A stretch of 64,000 nt of DNA from an uncultured Chloracidobacterium sp. (GTDB lineage: Bacteria > Acidobacteriota > Blastocatellia > Pyrinomonadales > Pyrinomonadaceae). The stretch's first letter is position 1. Each line of letters starts with the position of its first letter. The stretch is from contig CALDGX010000006.1 in NCBI GenBank assembly GCA_937941715.1, forward strand, positions 1 through 64,000, written 5' to 3'. The notes beneath the pieces were generated by a model. The model was not told the DNA's origin and ran no database searches. It was given only the letters and a program-made list of their open reading frames with translations. Positions 58,557-64,000 of the stretch are shown here, piece by piece. The position numbers were made by a program, and so were the translations under genes.

Positions 58557-59186
58557 TCAAGCGATCGGCCTGATGTGGGTACGATACACGCCTAATATCT
58601 CAATGTGGTCGGCGGGCCGGCGGATGTTATTTTCGTCATCCTTATCCGAACTCGATCTTAGTTCAATATCCGAACCTGCACGGTAATATTTTCGAAGGTA
58701 AGTCGCGTTGCCGTCGACGACCGCGGCGACGATCGTACCGTCACGCACGAACTTCCTCAGTTCGATCAGCGCGATGTCATCCTCCTTTATACCGGAGTTT
58801 TCCAGTGCATCGTCAACTACGCGAAATGCACGGATACGTTCGGCGGTCTGGTAACCCAATATGAACTCAGGGAGAATGACAGGCTGCATTTCCCAAGGTT
58901 CACGGTTATGTCCGTATGGGGCGTCCAGCCATTCGATATGAACGCCGCCAGACGCTGCATTGTTGGATCTTGATCGTGTGACCTCGATCGAGAAATGGCC
59001 GTCGACTCGATCTCGCGTCAACAGTCCCTGTGATTCAAGTTCTGAAACTATCCGCTCTACACCGCCTCTTGAACTCAATCCAAAATTCCGTGCGATCATC
59101 GAATACGACGGCCGATAGCCGTGCGAATCGATGAAACCCGTGATGAACTCAAGGACCTCACGCTGGCGTCGCGTTCGAGCATGCAT
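58557..59186 (-). CDS. LexA-like repressor without its catalytic dyad
   Basis: The 209-residue protein has the LexA winged helix: 'RRQREVLEFITGFIDSHGYR', 'PSYSMIARNFGLSSRGGVER'. The C-terminal S24-peptidase fold aligns over its length, but the catalytic Ser (in E. coli 'GMSMKD') aligns to A127 in 'RVVDDALENSG'. The catalytic Lys (in 'TVKRL') aligns to L164 in 'ATYLRKYY'. The Ala-Gly cleavage site is also missing. It should bind DNA but not self-cleave in the SOS response. It might be a constitutive or ligand-controlled regulator. It is divergent from hflX. No intact lexA is in the window. Confidence 0.88.
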   Translation of the reverse strand: MHARTRRQREVLEFITGFIDSHGYRPSYSMIARNFGLSSRGGVERIVSELESQGLLTRDRVDGHFSIEVTRSRSNNAASGGVHIEWLDAPYGHNREPWEMQPVILPEFILGYQTAERIRAFRVVDDALENSGIKEDDIALIELRKFVRDGTIVAAVVDGNATYLRKYYRAGSDIELRSSSDKDDENNIRRPADHIEILGVYRTHIRPIA

Positions 59187-59262
59187 AACGTGGATTGTAT
59201 CACCGACATATCCAGATTTGTCACGAGGGCCATTCGCGGCCGCAACAAAGACTGCGGCAGAG

Positions 59263-59271
59263 TGCTATAAT
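59263..59271 (+). promoter_or_regulatory. Extended -10 promoter for hflX
   Basis: TGCTATAAT (59263-59271) fits the TGnTATAAT extended -10 element. No good -35 box is seen upstream, which extended -10 promoters can do without. Transcription would start about 14 bases before the proposed hflX start. Confidence 0.5.
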
Positions 59272-59291
59272 TAGCGTTTGCACGGAGGTTT

Positions 59292-61037
59292 TTGGAAATT
59301 AGTATAGTTCACGGATTTACTCGCGGCCTGAAGCACAACCAGCTGAAACGTATCGAAAAACTCGGTACCAGGAGAGTTGCGCCCGATACGATCGTTTCGC
59401 CGGAGCTTGCGCGTCAGATGTCCGAGATATCGCACGAGACGGGGCGGCAGGTCGGCGTGTTGATCAACCGCAAGGGGCAGATCGAATATGTCATGGTCGG
59501 AACGGCAAAGGGCATTGAATTGCCCGATTTTGGCCGTGCTCGTGTATCGGAAGACCGATTTCGCGGACTTCGCTGTGTGCACACGCACCTTTTGGGCGAA
59601 AAGCTGACCCAGGACGACCTTACCGATCTCGCCCTGCTTCGGTTGGACCTGATGTCGATAGTACAGGTCGAACGAAAGGACGGGTTGCCCGGACTAGTCT
59701 ATTCGGCCCACCTCGTGCCGACTAACGCTGAGAACCTCGAGGCGGAATCGCAGTCGCTGCCGTACGCATTCCTTGAGCCGAATATCCCGTCGCAGTTGGA
59801 CACCGATTTCATCGCGTTGATCAATTCCCTCGAGGACGAAATGGCGCGCATCCGGTTGACCGCACGTACACGGCAAACGGGACGCGATAGGGCGATCCTC
59901 GTCGGTGTGACTACCGGAGACATTGAGTCGGCTGAGGAGTCGATCGCAGAGTTGAACGAGTTGGCATCATCGGCCGATGTGGTGATCCTGGACACGGTCA
60001 TTCAGCGACGTCCGAAGATCGACCCGAAAACCGTCCTCGGTAAAGGCAAACTCGATGACCTCCTGATCCGATCAATGCGACTCGGGGCGGACATTCTGGT
60101 GTTTGATACCGAACTCTCGCCGGCGCAGGTTCGGAGCCTTAGTGATGCGACCGAATTGAAGGTGATCGACCGGCCGCAGCTGATCCTGGATATTTTCGCC
60201 CAAAGGGCCCAGAGCCGTGAAGGTAAGCTGCAGGTCGAACTCGCACAGCTTAAGTACTTATTGCCAAGGTTGGTCATCGGTCAAAACTCGGCCTTTTCAC
60301 GATTGGCCGGCGGGATCGGCGGCCGCGGCCCCGGTGAAACCAAACTCGAGACCGATCGCCGCCGTGTCCGCGACCGGATAGCCCAGCTTGAACGACAGGT
60401 CGACAATCTCGGCCATCAGCGTCAGGAAAGGCGGAAAAAGCGTGTGCAGAAACATCTGCCGATCATTTCACTCGTCGGATATACAAATGCGGGCAAATCG
60501 ACCCTGCTCAATAGTTTGACCCAAAGCGACGTTTACGCTGAGAAAAAGATGTTCGCCACGCTCGACCCGACATCAAGGCGTTTAAGGCTGCCCTATGATC
60601 AGGAAGTGATCATCAACGATACGGTCGGTTTTATTCGCGATCTGCCCGAGGCACTTGTCTCGGCGTTTCGGGCAACTCTCGAAGAGATCGCGGACAGCGA
60701 CCTGTTGGTGCACGTCGTCGATGCGTCGAATCCGCGAGTGCTGCAGCAGATAGGATCGGTCGGAAAGATACTAGCTGACCTCGAGTACAATGAGATACCT
60801 CAGCTTATTGTTTTGAACAAATCGGATCTGGTCCCGGCGGGTGAACTCAGGCGATTATCACGGCAAATTGAGCTTGACAGTGGGATGCAATGCGTGGCAA
60901 TTTCAGCTATTCGCCGTGAATCTTTGCGGCCGATGGTCGAATCGATCGGAGAAATTATTACCGTGCCGCAGCCCGAATTCGGCGAGTCCCGCCACGCGGA
61001 ATACGGCTCCGCCGGGGCGATCACGGCTGAAGCGTAA
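59292..61037 (+). CDS. hflX: Ribosome-associated GTPase HflX, long form
   Basis: HflX splits stalled or hibernating ribosomes. The 581-residue protein has an N-terminal extension of about 190 residues ('RQVGVLINRKGQIEYVMVG', 'RCVHTHLLGEKLTQDDLTDL') before the HflX core ('VGVTTGDIESAEESIAEL', 'RPKIDPKTVLGKGKLDDL'), a coiled coil and the G domain ('LVGYTNAGKSTLLNSL', 'NDTVGFIRDLP', 'VLNKSDLV'). The E. coli protein has 426 residues. No ATG is near the start: TTG at 59292 lies only two bases from GGAGGT (59284-59289), so the exact start is uncertain. The HD-phosphodiesterase gene follows seven bases later. Confidence 0.9.
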   Translation: MEISIVHGFTRGLKHNQLKRIEKLGTRRVAPDTIVSPELARQMSEISHETGRQVGVLINRKGQIEYVMVGTAKGIELPDFGRARVSEDRFRGLRCVHTHLLGEKLTQDDLTDLALLRLDLMSIVQVERKDGLPGLVYSAHLVPTNAENLEAESQSLPYAFLEPNIPSQLDTDFIALINSLEDEMARIRLTARTRQTGRDRAILVGVTTGDIESAEESIAELNELASSADVVILDTVIQRRPKIDPKTVLGKGKLDDLLIRSMRLGADILVFDTELSPAQVRSLSDATELKVIDRPQLILDIFAQRAQSREGKLQVELAQLKYLLPRLVIGQNSAFSRLAGGIGGRGPGETKLETDRRRVRDRIAQLERQVDNLGHQRQERRKKRVQKHLPIISLVGYTNAGKSTLLNSLTQSDVYAEKKMFATLDPTSRRLRLPYDQEVIINDTVGFIRDLPEALVSAFRATLEEIADSDLLVHVVDASNPRVLQQIGSVGKILADLEYNEIPQLIVLNKSDLVPAGELRRLSRQIELDSGMQCVAISAIRRESLRPMVESIGEIITVPQPEFGESRHAEYGSAGAITAEA

Positions 61038-61044
61038 CATATAC

Positions 61045-63471
61045 ATGAGCAAGCGGATCCAAGACATGAAAACGCCGTTCGAACGGCGACGCGAAAAGCT
61101 CTTTGAGCTATTCGCCGGGCCGTTGCGGCGTTTGTCCGCCGACCAACAGTTTTGGATCGGGTTTGCCGCTCTCTGCCTGTTTACAACGCTTTTGATCCAT
61201 AATCCGCTTTGGCGGGCTTCCGGTGAGCAGTTGTACAAGGAAGGCGAGATCGCCCGAGAGAGCATCATCGCTCCCGCAGATGTTTATTTCACGGATGTCG
61301 AGGAATCAGACAGGCTTAGGTTAGAGGCACGAAATGCCGTCAAACCGATCTTTCGTTACGAGTCCAATAAATCGGACCAAGCGGTACAGCGATTCTTGTC
61401 GTCGTGGGAGAAACTTCAGCGTCACGGCAATGAGACGCCGAATTCCAAACCGTCAAATTCCGATTCTAAGGCTGAAACTCATTGGTCCGGTGCGGGCGGC
61501 GCCGAGATCGGAAAAATACTTGCCTCGCGCACATTCAGCCGAAACGAGATAGAGGCTGTGCAAAGTGCCCTGAAAGAATCGTCTGAGGGTTATATCTTTG
61601 ATGACTCGGATCGTCAGTATTTTCAAAACGAAGTGTTCGTTTTTGATCGTGCCAAGCCCAATCAGCAATCGACCGTGAAGATGCCTGAGAGCAATTGGAC
61701 CCCGCTGTCCACGGCCCGTGAAAAGCTCAGGACGAGGCTGACGTCGATCAAGAGCTTGACCCCGAAGGAAGTTGAGGCATTTTATACAGCCGCCGAGATC
61801 CTGGTCGAGCCCAGCGTGGCCTATGACAGTGTCGCGACCGACACCGCCAGAAACAACGCCGCCGAGAGCATCGAGCCAAGGACCATTTCGCTGAAACGCG
61901 GGCAGAAGATCGTCGACGAGGGTGACATTATCACTCAGCCAATGTTGTCGAAGATCGCCGCGATCCGCAGTTATGCGACATCGACCCGTCAATTGAACCG
62001 ATTTGTCGGTGTACTGATCTTAATTTGCGGATTGTTTTGGGTCGCATGGAAGTTCATCCAGAACCGCGGGATCGTGCCGCGGTTGGCCCTTTCGCCACGA
62101 AAGACCTTTGCTCTGCTTGGTTTTGTGGTCGTGGTGCAAACCGCTCTTATGGCGGTGTTCTTTCGCTTGGCGGATTTCACGGCGATCCAGAACATCAAGG
62201 CACCGCTGAATGACCCGATGATATGGGCTTTTGCGGTTCCGTTTGCGACCGGCAGCCTGTTGATGACGCTTTTGGCCGATCGTCCGACAGCTCTTTTCAC
62301 CGGCCTGATGACGGCATTGATCGCCGGGTTTCTCGCGCCTCGAGGATTGGAATTCGCGGTTTATGCCGCACTCGCGTCGTCGGCCGCGGTGTACGGGATC
62401 GGGCGTTATCGGAGCCGGCAGACGGTTACGATCGCCGGCGTCTTGGTTGGGGTGGCAAGCGCTGTCCTCGCGATCGCGCTTATCTCATTCAGCCAGCAGC
62501 CGATCATACTGAATACTGTGCTTTTGGCGATCGCCTGTGCTCTGACGAGCGGAGTAATGACAGCCGCTGTGACTGCCGTTTTGCTGCCGATCTGCGAATC
62601 GACGTTCGGCATTTTGACCGACGTCAAGCTGCTCGAACTTTCAAATGCCGACCTGCCGGTCCTTGGTCAATTGGCGATGCGGGCACCGGGCACCAATCAG
62701 CATTCGCACGCCGTAGGTCAACTTTCTGAAGAGGCTTGCCGTGTTGTCGGCGGCAACGGACTTCTGGCCCGCATCGGAGCCCTTTATCACGACATTGGGA
62801 AGACAGCGGCACCGGAACACTATGTGGAAAATCAGCTTTCGAAGAACCCGCACGATCGGCTAAAACCGACGCAGAGCGCAAAGATCATAATCAGCCATGT
62901 TACGTACGGAATGAAACTCGGCAAGGAGATGGGACTGCCGCAGCGGATCGTTGATTTCATCCCGCAGCATCATGGGACCAGAACTTTGCATTACTTTCTA
63001 AAAAAGGCCCAGTCCGAGGCTCGTGACCCGTCTGAGATCTCCGAGAATGACTTTCGCTATCCCGGCCCCAAGCCGCAGTTCAAGGAAGCGGCGATAATGA
63101 TGATCGCCGATTCATGCGAGGCCGGAGCCCGCAGTTTGGCCGAACCGACGCCTGAAAATATCAGGTTTATCGTGACCAAGATCATTGATGCCATTCTCCA
63201 GGACGATCAGCTCGATGAGTGTGACCTGACGCTGAGGGAACTGACCCAGATCCGCGAGTCGATGATCAGATCACTGGTAGCGATCTATCACTCGCGGGTA
63301 GACTATCCTGGCTATGTCCCGCCGAATTCGGGCCAATACAAGTTTCCGGCCGCCGAGATCGACAGTGAAGAGCGGGGATTCAAATATGTTAATCCGGCCG
63401 ATATCCCCGTAAGCCCGGGCGGCGAGATCGAGGATGAAGCGATAGATCGTTCGCAGGAACCTAGTATTTAG
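61045..63471 (+). CDS. 7TM-HD membrane phosphodiesterase (PgpH-like)
   Basis: The 808-residue protein belongs to the 7TMR-HD family, whose PgpH members hydrolyse cyclic di-AMP. The N-terminal helix is at about 35-55, then an extracellular domain to about 310, seven transmembrane helices from about 315 to 520, and a cytoplasmic HD domain with 'PGTNQHSHAVGQLSEEACRV', 'IGALYHDIGKTAAPEHYVEN', 'IISHVTYGMKLGKEMGLP' and 'FIPQHHGTRTLHYFL'. I start at the ATG at 61045 ('MSKRIQDMK'), after the hflX stop; the frame stays open upstream within hflX but is not coding. Confidence 0.93.
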   Translation: MSKRIQDMKTPFERRREKLFELFAGPLRRLSADQQFWIGFAALCLFTTLLIHNPLWRASGEQLYKEGEIARESIIAPADVYFTDVEESDRLRLEARNAVKPIFRYESNKSDQAVQRFLSSWEKLQRHGNETPNSKPSNSDSKAETHWSGAGGAEIGKILASRTFSRNEIEAVQSALKESSEGYIFDDSDRQYFQNEVFVFDRAKPNQQSTVKMPESNWTPLSTAREKLRTRLTSIKSLTPKEVEAFYTAAEILVEPSVAYDSVATDTARNNAAESIEPRTISLKRGQKIVDEGDIITQPMLSKIAAIRSYATSTRQLNRFVGVLILICGLFWVAWKFIQNRGIVPRLALSPRKTFALLGFVVVVQTALMAVFFRLADFTAIQNIKAPLNDPMIWAFAVPFATGSLLMTLLADRPTALFTGLMTALIAGFLAPRGLEFAVYAALASSAAVYGIGRYRSRQTVTIAGVLVGVASAVLAIALISFSQQPIILNTVLLAIACALTSGVMTAAVTAVLLPICESTFGILTDVKLLELSNADLPVLGQLAMRAPGTNQHSHAVGQLSEEACRVVGGNGLLARIGALYHDIGKTAAPEHYVENQLSKNPHDRLKPTQSAKIIISHVTYGMKLGKEMGLPQRIVDFIPQHHGTRTLHYFLKKAQSEARDPSEISENDFRYPGPKPQFKEAAIMMIADSCEAGARSLAEPTPENIRFIVTKIIDAILQDDQLDECDLTLRELTQIRESMIRSLVAIYHSRVDYPGYVPPNSGQYKFPAAEIDSEERGFKYVNPADIPVSPGGEIEDEAIDRSQEPSI

Positions 63472-63492
63472 CAAATAAACTTTGGAGGCGAT

Positions 63493-63933
63493 ATGTTACG
63501 TAAGTACACGTTTTGGTTTTGGGCTGCCGTCGGAATGCAGCTACTTACCGGGGTTTTTCACTCTATTAGTCTTTTTGTCTCGCCTGAACCTGCCAATGCG
63601 ACAGAAGTGCAAATGCTCACGTTGATGACTTCTTATCGGATCGACGCGGGGGCGGGTTTTCACCCGACGTATTCCGGCCTCTTTACGGCCCTCAGTTCAT
63701 GTTTCACTTTTCTTTGCCTTTTTGCTGCGTCGACCAACGGCTACTTGATGTTGAAGAAGATCGAGCCTTCGATGATGAGAGGGATCATCGCAATAAACAT
63801 TCTGATATTTGGTGCGGCCTTTGGAGTAATGGCTTATTTTACGTTCTTGCCGCCGATCATTTGCACGGGCCTGATATTCTTCAATTCATTGGCCGCCTTC
63901 GTGATCGTCCCAAAGATCGGATCAGCAGTCTAA
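63493..63933 (+). CDS. Small four-helix membrane protein
   Basis: The 146-residue protein has four hydrophobic segments: 'FWFWAAVGMQLLTGVFHSIS', 'SGLFTALSSCFTFLCLFAAS', 'IIAINILIFGAAFGVMAYFT' and 'IICTGLIFFNSLAAFVIV'. The loop between the first two ('MLTLMTSYRIDAGAGFHPTY') is the most polar part. Function unknown. GGAGG lies seven bases before the ATG, and the gene is 21 bases after the 7TM-HD gene, so the two are probably co-transcribed. Confidence 0.8.
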   Translation: MLRKYTFWFWAAVGMQLLTGVFHSISLFVSPEPANATEVQMLTLMTSYRIDAGAGFHPTYSGLFTALSSCFTFLCLFAASTNGYLMLKKIEPSMMRGIIAINILIFGAAFGVMAYFTFLPPIICTGLIFFNSLAAFVIVPKIGSAV

Positions 63934-63936
63934 AAT

Positions 63937-64000
63937 TTACTTCTCAACTTCTCGAAGGTCGACGTCAACGATTCCGGCAGCGTCCGTGTCTGTCCGATGC
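63937..64000 (-). CDS. 3' end of a minus-strand gene cut by the window edge
   Basis: On the minus strand, the last 63 bases read in one open frame to TAA at 63937-63939, giving 'HRTDTDAAGIVDVDLREVEK'. The end is only three bases from the stop of the convergent membrane-protein gene. Too short to identify. Confidence 0.4.
   Translation of the reverse strand, partial: HRTDTDAAGIVDVDLREVEK

Overview
The window is a dense, mostly housekeeping stretch of a bacterial chromosome with roughly 55-58% GC judged by eye. No transposase, integrase, phage gene or CRISPR array was seen. Three things suggest an Acidobacteriota genome, probably class Blastocatellia: long exported proteins ending in FG-GAP repeats with a 'FRPSNGTWY' signature, exported proteins ending in a carboxypeptidase-regulatory-like module with 'TSPxGYYSF', and a small aldolase-type bacterial microcompartment (BMC) locus. 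This placement is inference; there is no rRNA in the window.

Layout. 0-3.9 kb: two exported proteins on the minus strand. 3.9-6.4 kb: ruvA, a CPBP membrane protease-like gene and ruvB as one minus-strand operon. 6.5-10.0 kb, plus strand: the redox repressor Rex behind a Rex-box-like palindrome, a small membrane protein, then a compact BMC operon (class II aldolase with a C-terminal encapsulation-peptide-like tail, one BMC-H, three BMC-P, one small four-cysteine protein). 10.1-15.8 kb, minus strand: lemA, a nucleotidyltransferase, a TPM-domain protein, dnaX with an internal A9 slippage-type tract, and a membrane dipeptidase. 15.9-17.7 kb: SRP RNA, tRNA-Ser(GGA), an aquaporin, tRNA-Ser(CGA) and tadA. 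17.8-31.5 kb, mainly plus strand: accD, folC, gpmA, yeiH, uvrA and small exported proteins. 31.6-35.8 kb, minus strand: an island of eight small exported proteins, including two sets of diverged paralogues. 35.9-38.6 kb: Mrp ATPase, an A-type Fe-S carrier and an NlpC/P60 hydrolase. 39.4-47.6 kb: a large exported protein, then accC, a CDP-alcohol phosphatidyltransferase, greA, pfkA and a C-terminal processing protease. 47.7-52.1 kb, plus strand: a glycosyltransferase, pdxJ, an Fe-S uracil-DNA glycosylase, ygfZ and a YpdA-type reductase. 52.2-64 kb: an exported repeat protein, a two-component system, a hemolysin III homologue, an ACT-malic enzyme, a LexA-like repressor lacking its catalytic dyad, hflX and a 7TM-HD phosphodiesterase.

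The most interesting material is: (1) the minimal BMC operon next to rex, with its Cys4 protein and two intergenic hairpins; (2) an A9 tract in dnaX at which either a one-base gain or loss gives a stop within six codons, which predicts a Thermus-like gamma/tau slippage system; (3) a LexA paralogue whose catalytic Ser and Lys are replaced by Ala and Leu; (4) the tandem family of small exported proteins; and (5) an SRP RNA two bases downstream of a tRNA-Ser, followed by a terminator. All calls come from reading the sequence; no database search was run.
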